Assembly: GCA_944470555.2 (NCBI GenBank)
Contig: OX104127.1
Span: 94,140,708 to 94,204,707 of the forward strand
DNA: 64,000 nt
Direction: 5' to 3'
From: Heterobilharzia americana
Taxonomy: Eukaryota; Platyhelminthes; Trematoda; Strigeidida; Schistosomatidae
Below are positions 10,366 to 22,499 of this stretch, in pieces. Under the pieces are notes generated by a model that was not told the origin of the DNA, ran no database searches, and worked only from the letters and a program-made list of their open reading frames with translations. Made by a program: the position numbers and the translations under genes. The first letter of the stretch is position 1, and the number at the start of each line of letters is the position of its first letter.

Positions 10366-10990
10366 GAAGTTCATGTTATCAAACTGGTCATCATTATGTT
10401 ATTATTTTGTTATGTTACGTTATTATTTTGCTTTATATTGAAAACATCTTTAGAAAATCCACCTTTCCTTAGAAAAAGTAAAACGATTACTGTGGATACG
10501 TTTGAACAACAAAGCAGTTGAAAGAAACGCGAACTCAAGTGTTTTAATTTAAACAAAAGTTAACGGTGAACTAAGAAATTAATCAAGCAGAAATCACTTA
10601 AAAGTTTATTCTTAGGTTGACATAAAACAGAAAATTGGTGAACTGTGGAAGACACAATGGATCAGATAACTCCGATTAAAACTAACAAATTTGACCGATT
10701 TGGAAATTCGAGACAGAATGGTGCTATAGCTAGCAATTAGAAATTCACCTACTTCTGGAATTGATTTATGTTCTTCCTATCAAAAATCATTAGTGTTAGC
10801 ATTCTAAGCTCTTTGTCAGTACTTTCGAATATCATCTTATCAGCAGTTTGCATACATGTTCATTCTAATGTTGAATTTACTCAACTTCCAGTTGATCGTA
10901 CTCCGCTTTCTGCTTCCTGAAATGTTTTGCAAATTTCAATTGTTCCACTATTCAAGCACAGATAAAGCTTACCCATTTTCGCGTTATTTC
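10366..10990 (+). pseudogene. Coding-like stretch with scattered stops, unidentified
   Basis: Several open pieces continue on the plus strand, including one starting 10,454 that reads 'KIHLSLEKVKRLLWIRLNN'. Another starts after the acceptor-like AG at 10,615 and reads 'VDIKQKIGELWKTQWIR', then past a TAA 'KLTNLTDLEIRDRMV'. Composition is protein-like, but TAA and TAG codons interrupt it. It may be further exons of the 9.0-10.3 kb gene, a decayed gene or an old transposon. Confidence 0.25.
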
Positions 10991-13900
10991 ACACATACAC
11001 ACTGGGTTGTCACACGCACATAATACTTAAAAATTTTCCAAGCTTAACTACAATGGTTTGGTCTCGTATAAATGTTCTTAGTAGCCTTGTATTAAGCGGC
11101 GTGCAAACCTGTTGGTGAGAATTCATGACTATGAGGCACTAAGGTACACTTCAATTTAAAGCCACGAAAACTAAAAGGAATTATGCTGAAGAGAATCAGG
11201 ATGTAGTTACCACTACTGTTTTATCACTCAAAGCCTTTATTTATGCGTTATAAATCTTATTTTTGTAAACTCTACTGAATGAACTCTAATAGACGTATGG
11301 GAGAATCTCTTAAAAGAAAATGGATGATTTAACTGAATACAAGAACAACTTAGTAAGACGTATCAGTCGACTGACTGAATAAGAGCATCAATATTAGGAA
11401 ATATGACTTTGGTGACGTTCACACATAGTAGACTGTGGATAGATGACGAAAGACCTGGATACAGACCATTACGAATGACGTCATAACTCACAAATGTAGT
11501 CACTTTCAGCTGTCATGATGACAGGATAGTCTAAGTGAAATTTAATTCCACTGAAATGTTTTACAAGAAAAGAACTTTACAGACAGAATTAAATGACGAT
11601 TTCATGTAACTGTTGTGGCGATGTTAAAGTAAAATGCATATTACAATCTAAGGTTTACTTTTCAATTAATTCCTAGACACAGTGGAGAAATGAGTAAACA
11701 AACTATGCAGTAATGCAGTGAACAATAACAAGGGAAGGTAATCTACTATTCAGATATGCACGTGGATATATACATAGAAAATAGTCCTTTTTAAAGAGGA
11801 GGGAAGATAACATGTACATAAGTGAAAGACGTATGATAATTAACATATTAATGCAATTCTATTCCTAAGCTGTCAGTCACATTTATATTTTTAGGACTGA
11901 GGATGCTGCTCAGTCACATATACCTTGGCATACAGCGCAATGTTTTGCACCCTTGATGCCATGAGTGAACGAATACGGCCTAATTGGTTGAGCCATGGCT
12001 TCATGTATGACTTGTAATTTTAAGATCCAGCTAGAATGTAGATAGATAATCCGATTTTAAAAGTGATATGAGTAGTTAGAAAAAAAGATGTGAGACATTT
12101 GCACATCTACTTAAACCTCTAAATGAACCAGAATAAAAGTTTTACTTTCAAGAGTCTAGGAAAACATATTAAGTGACAATAGATATGAACTTTTTAGAAG
12201 AATTTTGTAGTATTAACTTACACCAGCTTAAGAAAATGGTTTCTCTTATGATACAGATTCAATGTTGATATAAATGTCAATTATAAATTTTATTTATGCC
12301 AGTTAAAAGTTACGTGGAATCAAGAAGCTCAATTTAGTTATTTCTGTTATTGATGCACAAACAATAAATTGTAAGCATTCATTCGTTTACCCGATTTTTG
12401 TGGTTTCACAGCTTGCTACTTCTTATAAAAACTTCAAGAAATCTGTATAAGAACTTGTAGCTAGTGTCAAATAAATTATTTTTCACAGGCATGACTTCCG
12501 AAGTTCTATGATATGTTCTTCACTAAGGATAGTCATACTGCAACGTAAATTTTATCCAGAGCTCCTTATTTCGCCATAATATCCTAGCTATCGGTTAGGT
12601 ATCTTCAAGTCAGTGATCGACAAATCTGTCAGCTGAGAACAACTTAATCGCTAAATTTCATGTTCGTGTGGAATCGCATAGCTCATAGAAACCAGTGTTT
12701 GGTCATCATCTGCGAACAAAATCAAATCTCATGTACGTTGAGTTGAATCGAAGGTACAGTTTAATACTGTAAATTTGTCTTAGGATTTCAGCTTACTATA
12801 ACTGTGAAACTTGAGAAGATTAAGGAATCCTTGTTTCATACTGATATAGCCATAAGGCTGTATCCTCTGAAACCTAACAATTACTCAGTAGAAAATGTGT
12901 GCAGCAGTACAATTTTGTATTTCTTATCATCTCTAAAACAGACCAAATTTATTTTCATCAATCTTACGATAAAGAAAATTCTGACATTATCTTTCAATCA
13001 GTATCCTTTTATGGTGCTACAAACAATTATCATTTTTCAGACTTTAATATTCCCTTTGATTTAAAATAAGTAATAAAGACATTACTGAACAGATTTATTC
13101 TTCACAGTGTCATCTTCTGCATAATCCCATTTAGTGTGCATATTTATAGGTAAAAAGTGTCAAAATTTGCAAGTCAATAATTGTTAGTAGTTTGTTACTA
13201 TGACAACAGCGTAAGAATAGAAACTGCGCAAGAAATATCAAAATATTTGACAACATGAGTAAATGTGAGTTGAAATCACGAAGTAAAGAATTTGTAACAG
13301 AGTGAGTAGACAGATGTCAGTGATTAAAAGAAGCCAGGAAGTTGTGAATGAGTTAAACGAAAATAGTTAGTGTAACAGCAATATGAAAATCAAGAGACTA
13401 TTTAGGCTTCAGAACTGGAATATTTAAAAACTAAAAAGTCACCAACAGCACAGAATGGCAAAGTCCTAATGGAGAGGAAAGATTAAATTGAGAAAATGTA
13501 TAAACTTCTTTCAGATAAAAGCGATTTCTCCAAGTAAATAAGTGCGAAGAATAAAACAGGGACAATTGAATGTAGGTTGATTGAAATTTTGAGAAGAATG
13601 AAGAATGAATCAATCCTAAACTATTCAAAAAATAAAACTTTCTGGAGCAAATATTCTTCATGTATACGGAGAAACTAAAACTCATAAAGCTGACTTACCA
13701 CCACTTTCAGTTCTAGATATATCTAGTTCCTCTTACCACTCACCTAATGGTTATCTCAACTTCTAGAATCCATCAGTAGGCAAGTTTCTAACCATTCTCT
13801 ACGAGACACTCAAGTTTTTCGATATCATATTTAATGTAAATGTCCTGGTTAGTGTTATGTTATCATCTGATGTTGTTTCACAGTTCACAAATACTCTACC

Positions 13901-14039
13901 ATTTAAAACATTTTGTTTCATATGTGACTGCATTGACTCATATGCAATCAACACGGTTATATTGACAAAGTGCATGAAGGAACTACTCTTAAGAGGCATC
14001 CATAACGTGTGGTTCAACTTAAGTATTATGTTTTACCAC
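10991..14039. other. No recognisable feature
   Basis: About 3 kb of AT-rich DNA. The open frame 12,804-13,064 is AT-driven and lacks any family signature. No repeat recognised. Confidence 0.3.
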
Positions 14040-15400
14040 CAGAGAGGGGTGGTATTAATGGGATAACCACACTCAACCCAGATTTCAAGTAGTTCAAATT
14101 GTAGCGAAGATATGCTAATAATGCATTCATCGTTTGTGACAAGAATTGTGACTTGAACAAAAAGCCAGTTTTCTAGTGGATTTCATGTTTCGATCAAATT
14201 TACAATGGAAGTAGAGTTACACTAAGAAATACTATTTTTTGACGTATCCTCAAGAAAGATGATGGGACACAGCAGACCCACTCATCGAAAATCTGTGTGT
14301 AGCTGACTAATAAAAAATTCGCAGCTAGCTTCCCATCAGCCAAAAAAGAAATTAAATCCATTACCCTCACATTCAAATCTGGTGGATTTCTGATTCTAAC
14401 TACTTATAACACGAAATTCAGCTTCCAAAAGTGGCATAGATCAAAAATCAATGCCCAGACCGGTTCATCGATATAAATCTGCGTCGGAATACTGCCCATG
14501 GGTCACTTATCAATGTAAAAGGCAGATTTCGAACTCGTAGTTCAAAGATGAAGTAGATGAAGTACCAAAATGCAGATTATTGAAGACTATCAAATTAAAA
14601 TTCTATCCAGTTACTCTGTAACTTACCTATACAAGTCGTTCAATGGTAAACACGTGTGCAAAGGACAAAATGTCAGTGTTGCTTTCTTCACTGTAAGTAT
14701 ATCAGTTCACCTTCTCCCGTGGAGTTAGGTGTGTAACGCGTGTCTGACGCTGATGCTCACATTTTCCAGAATGTCTCAGTAAAGGCCAGTAAAGGTTACT
14801 CATCAACACCTCCAAATTCCTACACGTGGGTGATAGTGGACACATCCATCTAGAAAATTCATTTAAACTTGTCTACAAGGTACAATGTAATCTCTCAAAC
14901 GGTGTGAGGAGACGTTTGTTCCGCATTAATGAGACGCTGAAAATACAACAAGCAAAACAGGAATTGTGTATACAGAAGCAACTTGACCATTCATGTCCCC
15001 ATTCAATGCTTAATTCTGAAACTTTCCAATTCTCAGCCCTAAGTGACTCCCTGATTTCAAAATAATCATTATGCAGACGATTTTCATTTAGTTCACTCAT
15101 AGATTGTCGTCCGCTTTATCACTAATAACTGTGTACTTCATTTATTTCAAATCTCTTACTTCATGATTTTAACTCACGTTTAGTCACACTGTCAAATATT
15201 TTCAGATTTATCACGTAATTTTTACGTCTATTTTATTTATCTGGCTAAAAAATACTGAGGACTAGTGATTAACAAATGATGACATATTTATGAACACTAA
15301 GTATATTTATGTGGGAATTTATGGCTACAGAAGACGATACCTCCGGAAACAAATTTGTTCACTGAAGTCTTCATTCATAATTTCTCATTAAAATACGTAG
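14040..15400 (+). mobile_element. Penelope-like element, clade 2 (copy d)
   Basis: The start shows faint RT-like sequence ('NAFIVCDKNCDLN', about 14,115-14,155). Next comes a GIY-YIG region as 'YQFTFSRGVRCVTRV' (about 14,700-14,745), where 'YQFTCxCGxRYVGR' is expected. The clearest part is 14,826-15,065: 'DSGHIHLENSFKLVYKV', 'RRRLFRI' and 'LCIQKQ', the normal PLE C-terminus. The untranslated tail contains 'cactaagtatattta' and 'acaaatttgttcact' at 15,290-15,365, shared with 1,737-1,807. Many stops and frameshifts are present. Confidence 0.75.
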
Positions 15401-16990
15401 TGTTTCTGCTGAACAAGTGGGAAAATAAGAGAACAGATGAATGTCTTTATTTTTAGTATCGTAGTAGTAGTGCCCTATTCAAAATATACATTTTCGATCA
15501 CGGAAACCATTTTACTGTTTATAAGTACTTGCTGGGAGCTCAAAATTTTCTTAACTGAAAGTGGCAATAACATTGAATAATGAGCAATTGAGTCAATTAA
15601 TTATCAAAAATTCACTAGATAAACGTGTTTCCCGCTATCATAACCACCTCTTTCCTGTTTTCAAAAGATTTTCGAATTCCTGGAACAGTTCTCATCCCGG
15701 ATAACTTAACGTAACTCAACACTTTTGAAGGTAGTTCTTTCTCTGTTTACTTAAACAGCAGTCATTACATCCAAACATTCTGTTAAAATAAGTTTTCTAT
15801 GCAGGAATTTATAAGAAACTTCAAAACTGGCACAACGCTGCCCCTTTTTTTCTAAGTATTCGTGGGACTTCCAAATATACTTCATTTTCTTATGGAATTG
15901 GCATTGAACATTTTACCAAGCCAGATGGTGAAACGATCACAACAAAATCTCATACCTCGGAGAACACCAAGCCATCATAATTTTCTAACTCTTTTAGCCG
16001 CCTCTGTTTCATTTCAAAACTAATTTGTATTGTTTTCCCATCAGTATGCTTATTCACGTATTTACATAAGGAAACCGTCCAGTCAAACAGCCGTTAAATC
16101 CAGTGGACTTTCAATTCGAGTTTTGATGACCTCCTTTCAATTTCTTCGTAAATTACAAGTTATGAATACCACAGTGTTTGTCGTTCTTTCGCCTCATCAA
16201 ATACCATGCTTCTGTATTGTTAGAACCTTTTGCTTAAGATGAAGGTTATCCAAATGATGAAACTGGTTACAAACTGCAGTGACCTGAAAACGAAATAACT
16301 ACGATCAACTAGCAAAGATCAGACTTTCCATTTTTTATTTATGAACTGAAGAAGGGTTTATTGTGTAAGAAAAACCTATAAGTGTTAGCTAATATTCCTT
16401 CCGCTACCACACGTTTGATTCAGTTTATCATTATTATGATTCGCTAAACGGAGTTAGGTAATTATAAAAATGAACTTCGCTGACTATTTTATTTGTCCTT
16501 TTTGACTGAAAGTGGACAGAAACTGAAATTGAAATGTTTTCATAGATTAGAAAATTTATAATTGTGTAATTTATTAAATTTCCGCTGTTTATTCTTAAAT
16601 CCAGTATTGTGTCCATGGGTAATTTTATTTTAATTCAAGAAAATAAACCTAAGCGACTTTTAGAATTAATTTTCATTTTTCACTTTTTTTCTATTTTCCT
16701 CAGGTTATTTATTTCAGTAAATTGTTTACAGTTCACAGGATTGCTGATTAAAATTTAGACCTTGTTTATTTCTAAAAAATTACTGTTCCTTTCTGAAAAT
16801 CGGAACTAAAATTTTCAAGGAACTGAATTATTTGTTTTTAACTGGGTTTCATTGATGTCGTCAGCTTCGTTTAGAAATATGCTATCAGAAACCATAATAT
16901 GTTTTGCTGAAATTAAAATCAATAATTGGTAAAATAGTTGGCGAAAATAAGAATAATAAGAATTTTTTCTACCTTTTTATTTCTTTTCTG
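15401..16990. other. Mostly featureless; one weak minus-strand exon-like stretch
   Basis: On the minus strand, about 16,095-15,964 reads 'CKYVNKHTDGKTIQISFEM' and 'RRLKELENYDGLVFSE' up to a GTATGA donor, but the acceptor side is poor. I record it without calling a gene. Nothing else recognised. Confidence 0.25.
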
Positions 16991-16997
16991 TTGTCAG

Positions 16998-17152
16998 TTA
17001 ACTCTGCCACAGTTGAAGGACATTTAAGTGTTTCATTTTCGCATCAACTACTCATGTTATTGCAAAGAGAGAACAGCAAACATAGGACGAATCGAATTCA
17101 TTTCGTATACTCTAAATCTTCCATATACACACTAAATTCAAAATTTTATACA
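16998..17152 (+). CDS. Candidate internal exon, unidentified
   Basis: An almost ideal acceptor (long T/C tract ending TTGTCAG at 16,997) opens a 155-nt segment ending at a consensus donor (GTAAGT from 17,153). One frame is open throughout: two bases, then 51 codons, beginning 'NSATVEGHLSVSFSHQL' and ending 'SKFYT'. The open frame seems to extend upstream only because the tract is T-rich. I do not recognise the protein. It shares the plus strand with the 9.0-10.3 kb chain, but linkage is unproven. Confidence 0.42.
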
Positions 17153-17159
17153 GTAAGTT

Positions 17160-17635
17160 ATCAGTGTCCAGCAAAAATCATTTGATCCTTTTTGACAGTA
17201 AAATCATTATCAAATACATTTTTCATATTTAGACCAATACATACATAAGACAATAGAAATGAATGATAAAGTTCACCACCTAAACAACCAATACACGGAA
17301 CAAGAAGCAAAAAATCACAATGCAAAGTGATCAGTAAACCCGAAGAAAAATACGACGTGTTAGTTAGGACTTAAAATGTCATTAGGTCTTGTGATGGAAC
17401 GCTGAAGACTAAGTATCAAAGATCAGAGAAGAGGAAACCACCATACGCATCAAGGAGGTAGGAATTTTGATAAAAGTAAAACTATGGAAGAAGAGTGAAA
17501 AACAAGATGGTAACAAACATGATTAAGATGTGTTGGATTAAAGTAAATTGAAAATGACGGGAATATTAATAATGTTTCGGAATAATATATAAGACGGTAA
17601 GAGGAAAGAATTATAATTACTATTACAATCAGTAA
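17160..17635. other. No recognisable feature
   Basis: AT-rich sequence between the candidate exon and RTE copy B. Nothing recognised. Confidence 0.3.
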
Positions 17636-19500
17636 GATCATCCTTAATAGCAGGCAGCCTTATCTTACTCTTGTCTTCACTTCCACTTCAAAGGCATCAC
17701 TGAGCTCTCCATTGTGTTGTGAATTAATTGGCATACAGCATCACATAGCATATAGCTGCTGTTCAATGAGGTTGGTGAAGGTTTGTGGCACTGAAACCGT
17801 AGTGTTGAAACAGCCGTCTCCAAATTACTTCTCGGTCGACGCTGTCGATCGTCTTTTCAAAGTGAATGAAGTTGAGGTGAGGTAGAAAGTTGACTGTTGT
17901 TCTGTGATGATGATGATGTGTAGTGTAGCGTTGCAATTTGATCCGCACATGATTTGTTCTTCCCGAAACCAGCCATTCTCTTACGGACGACAGTTTACAA
18001 TGCAGAGCACTTCCGAGTCTCTGCAGGAAGACAATGGGCGTGATAACTTGCTTCGGGTGGACGGGGTCTGCAGCATGATTCCATGCCAGTTCTTGCTCTT
18101 GCAAACAATTAGGTCTCCCTTCCTCGTGAATTCGACAAGGTAGCCCTTCTTCCAATTAATCAACAGATACCTTTCCTTACTTCCATACCTTCTGCGATAG
18201 TGGTGTGAGCATGTCTGTTGTTGTCTCTGCGTCTGTTTCCAGTGCTTCTGGAGGGATTCCATCTGGCACTGCTGCTTTCCCGGATTTCAGCAACTTCATG
18301 GGGTTTAGGAATTCATACATGCTCTTGTCGGAGGGTTTGTGTTGACTGATAGTTGTGTGTCTGTGCCGCTGGTGGTATTTCTGGACAAGTTGCAGGGTGT
18401 GGTGGTGACGGTCGATTCGAGAGTTTTTCGAAGTGGTCAGCTTATCGTTTCCTTTGTTTCTCCTCTTTGCTAACCAAGTTTCCTTCAATATCTTTTATTG
18501 GTTTCATTCGTGTTGATCCCTTCCCTTCCAGATAGTAACCTGGTTATTTGATACAAGGTTGTTAGACCTCTGTCTCTACTACCTGCAGCCTGTTCTGCCT
18601 CAGATACCAGTGTGTCGTAGGAGTATCTTTTGTCTTTCCGTACACTCTTCTCCACTTCCTTGTCCAGCGTATTGTTTTATAGGTTGTGTTCAGTTCTTCT
18701 TCACGTTGTTCATCCCTTCACTGAACTGCACCGGACTGGTTGATCTTCTGCTTCACCATCACCATCTTCCTCTCCCTCCTCTATCAGCTCCCATGCGCCT
18801 CTAGAGATCCATTCCCTGTCTTGCCTCTTTTTCCTTCCTAACACGGTTATGCACGTTTCCCTCCACGTCGATTCTATAGAGCCCCAGTGTTCTTCCACAC
18901 AGTTCTCTTAAGAAGTGTCGCTTAATGTCTCCCATTCTGTCCCGATGACTGGAGTGAAGATATCCTTTGTAGTTTCATCCTTCAGTTTCTGTCCTGGGTA
19001 TTAAACTCTGGTCTATCACCAACTTCTTTGAAGGCTTTCAACTTGATTTTGAAGGTAGGTTGCTTGCACTGGATAGTGGTGTGAGCTGAGTGAACCTACA
19101 TCTGCTCCTCTTGGAGAGTCCACTTCCATTCCGTCTACCTTCTCAGATTCGTAGCACTACTATGCCATACCTCCTCATCTCTTTTGCAATCTGAGCACCA
19201 TTGACAACCAGCTTCAAACATTGTGAGGATATTCTATGTCCCCATGTTTACTTCCCCCTTCATCAAAAGAAGACACATCAGCCAATTGGCTTTCCGAAGG
19301 CTTTCATCAACCGGAGTCATCTCGTCTCCCTGATTCCAGTGAGGAATAAGTTTGTTTTCATTTTTTATATTTTGTCTTTGCTTTGAAGTTTCTTTAGCGG
19401 TTGGATTGGTTTTCTGGGGTAGGGTTGTTCGTCGTATGCCCAACCTTCCCTCTTTACCCGGGCTTAGAACCAGCTAGTAATTGGTGCACTAGTAAACTGG
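17636..19500 (-). mobile_element. RTE-type retrotransposon (copy B), internally deleted
   Basis: The minus strand runs from the 5' end (about 19,500), through the endonuclease start as 'VNMGT*NIRTMFEAG' (normally GTWNVRTM), to the RT. RT landmarks are 'SGKAAVPDGIPPEAL' (about 18,300-18,250), 'INWKKGYLVEF', 'NWHGIML' and 'VDREVIWR' (about 17,850). The sequence stops near 17,636, just past the VRQGCLLS region, so the catalytic FADDL box and 3' end are gone. Compared with copy C it lacks about 610 nt of endonuclease, joined near 19,115, but keeps about 535 nt that C has lost. Shared stops with C show both come from an already defective element. Confidence 0.9.
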
Positions 19501-19985
19501 GCGAGGTTAGGAGGAAAGAATAAATAGTGAATAAAGTTTTAGTAAGAGAACAACTCACCAAAGTTGTGTTACAGCAGGCAAGTAAAGCCTCTTAAGTCAA
19601 ACGTTATATACGTTGTATAGTCTTCATTTCCAGTAGTTGATAAATCAATAACTTCACTTCTGCGTGGTTCATAGTTAACGATCTTCAAAAATAAGTTATA
19701 ACTGTTTTTATTTTGTGACAAATATATTCCTAACATTTCGTTTTGCTTTTCTCTTATTCTTGTACATAGTTGAGTCATACACCTATAATCACTTGTTTGC
19801 ACAAACAAATGTCATGAAATGCTATCAATTTCTTCAAGAATTACTCATTACAGTGAATTTATTTGCGAACAATCCAGCTGGTGAAAGCCTATTTCTGAGG
19901 GAAATGGATACGTCAAAAAACCTTCCGAATATATGAACTCGTAATGATTTCATAAACTTCAGGATCAAAATTTGACCTGATAGAG
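19501..19985. other. No clear feature
   Basis: Spacer between RTE copy B and PLE copy f. The first half of a PLE protein may be too decayed to read here. Confidence 0.3.
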
Positions 19986-21055
19986 TTGAATAAGTTGAGC
20001 GTTGGGCAGACAGATTAGTACAGTTGTTTAACGATTCTGCCAAGGTACAACTGTACAGCCAAAAAGAATCTTAAGAAAGCATCGAATTAGAGCCTTTTAC
20101 AAGACAACTAGCACTCTTAGGAACTCTCAAGTCCACTTAAAAGATAAGATTCCATTTTAACTTCTCACAGAATTGTGTCGACAAATTAAGCTGCGTTGAT
20201 TGTAATTCCAATTATGTTGGGGAATCATCCCGTGAGATCTTCATTGGGAATAAAAAACATGCAAGTTACTCAGAAAGACCTTCAAATAATCCTGTAGAAT
20301 CAGATAATTTATAAATGAAATCGGTATTCACTGTTCATGTCGTCTATCACAGTCACAAGATCGATATCGAGAATGTTAAAATTTTTCCAAATTACAATGA
20401 AAAAAGAATAGCTGAATCATTTCACATTAGGTTGAATCCTAATGCACTCAAAGGAAAGGAAGGTCTAGCTATCCAGCCAACGTGGACAGTATTTCCAAAA
20501 GCAGCACGTCATATATATTGATCATAACAAAAGTGCATACACACAAACTAACCGAATTCGTCATCCATAGTGTTTTTCCCACACATTCACATCCAGTCAA
20601 ATGTGCACGTATTCACATCACTTTGAACTGCAGACTAATAATGGATAACAAAGACATGTATTGATTGATCACAGGAGTATAATCAATTTCATATTGTCTA
20701 GTCCTGAGTGCAGACCTAATCCTACCTATCATATTTGCAATGTGACCACCAAGATAGTAGGCTCAGCATTGCTGTTCACATTATTAGACGTTAGTTGGTT
20801 GGAGACAGTCAGCAGGAAACCCTGGACCTAGGTTCCATGCAAGTTTGAATGCATTCTGACCAACATAACAATGACATTTATGCCTACATTATTATCATGT
20901 ATAGACAATCTGATATGATTTGTCACCATTTTCTATTTGAACAGTCGATAACTTGTACAGTTTTTATTTTCTGAAGCAGCGATTTCAACGGAGTCACGAA
21001 ACGTCAGAAATGTATTTTTCTAATTCATTAGGATTTTAGGAATATATTTCATTGA
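19986..21055 (+). mobile_element. Penelope-like element, clade 1 (copy f), endonuclease and 3' end
   Basis: The plus strand encodes a linker ('FYKTTSTLRNSQV'), then the GIY-YIG endonuclease as 'CVDKLSCVDCNSNYVGESSR' (about 20,173-20,232). After a TAA come 'VYHSHKIDIENVKIF' and 'RIAESFHIRLNPNAL' (about 20,345-20,455), the usual PLE end. The non-coding tail to about 21,055 includes 'gtcacgaaacgtcag' at about 20,994-21,008 and 'ttttctaattcattagg', the sequence from which the palindrome at 40,732-40,984 is built. A small SINE fragment interrupts it at 20,785. The RT domain is absent. Confidence 0.82.
20785..20842 (-). repeat. Fragment of the second-type SINE
   Basis: 'ttagttggttggagacagtc' and 'cctggacctaggtt' match the 3' end of the reverse SINE at 4,511-4,722. 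Only about 55 nt survive, inside the tail of PLE copy f. Confidence 0.75.
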
Positions 21056-22499
21056 TTAACTTACAAACTAGAAATCATCAATGACGACTGTATCGTACAA
21101 CTATTCTATGATGAAACATTTTAAAAAATGTTGTTTCAGTTTCTGAGTACTTCAAATGAATCTGTAATCATTAGAACCTATCAAAATCTATGGTTCCTTC
21201 AAGAAACTCATCAAACATAATTCCAAATTCCTTTAAAACGATATATGCACATGTCTATATATATGAGGTGCCAGTTAACTTGGTCTAACTTTATTTCTAT
21301 CGCGAATAGTTACTACTATCCAAAAAGTTTGCACAATCTTACGGATTCAAACTACCCCCTAACATACATATACACTGTAATCATGAAGACAAAAGAATTT
21401 CCTTTTCACTTTTTGGATATCGTTAAACTTTTGAATTCCGACTGATAGATAATAGTTCAGGTAGAAGTTTGTGATTCCATTCATTTTTGTGAACTCTTGT
21501 TACTTGTTTACAGCTAAAACAAATTTCAAAATATACTTATTCGAAAACAATTAAGCTACGCCAAGTAAGTTGATAATAAAATAATATTTGGGTAACAAAG
21601 TATCACTGTTATATAGCTAAATGCCAACACAGGAATTCCTACCTCCAGTTCTGTTAAACTCAGTTTTCCCTTGTCAATTAAAATCATCTTTGTTAAACAT
21701 TGAATATGAATACATTTGAATGAATGAATCTACAGGATGCATCTATAACTATGTATAGAACAATCAGACAAAAATTAGAAAATAAAGGAAGTGATGATTT
21801 GTTAGATTTTAGTATAATGACTTTGTAACTGATTGTCTAATTCTGAAAAGAGTAAAGTTTCTGGGGCATGAAGATGAAAACAACTAGAACTCAGGCAACG
21901 AAGACACTAAGATTAAAGTAATCAGAGAGAAAAAAAACGATAATGTTACTTAAGACATTTTCAGACAATTTTGAAAGTTAACAGTAATTTTTTTCACACA
22001 ATTTGAATTTTCGGTCTCAAACTGTTTTAATATATGAGGCAGAACCAAACCAATTTCATTTTTCACAAATAGTTATTTTAACATACCTAAGTGAGTGAGA
22101 AACAGGGAAAGTACTCCATAAAAAATGCAGACCATACTGTTTTTATCATTCAGACAAATGGAATAGGAACTGATAACTTTAACATAATTGGTTTTGAAAA
22201 GACGTTTTCAAAAGCACTTTTCAACCATAAGCAGAAAGTGTGTTGTGCGGAAGAGAATTAAGTAGAAATGGAGCAGTTGTCGAACACTGACTGTACAAAA
22301 AGAGATGGCCACACCAGTTCATCATCAATCATGTTCAGACTAAAACGAAAAAAGCATTAAGTGCAGTATAGTGTCCTCTTTAAACATTAAAAGGTATAAA
22401 ATTCGTAGAATATTCAACCGCAAACTGAATTCTGCATTGAAAGCCTTTCCATTTGAAAAGATAGTCTGTTTGTACCAAACCAGTTGCTAATTGGAAAAG
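21056..22499. other. No recognisable feature
   Basis: AT-rich. No repeat family, long open frame or RNA gene seen. Confidence 0.3.

Noticed and set aside
12804..13064. 86-codon plus-strand open frame as a gene
   Set aside because: AT-driven composition, no recognisable family and no convincing splice or start context.
20960..21008. Hammerhead ribozyme in the PLE tail
   Set aside because: CTGAAG and GAAAC blocks are present but no helix II can form between them, so I report only a hairpin.
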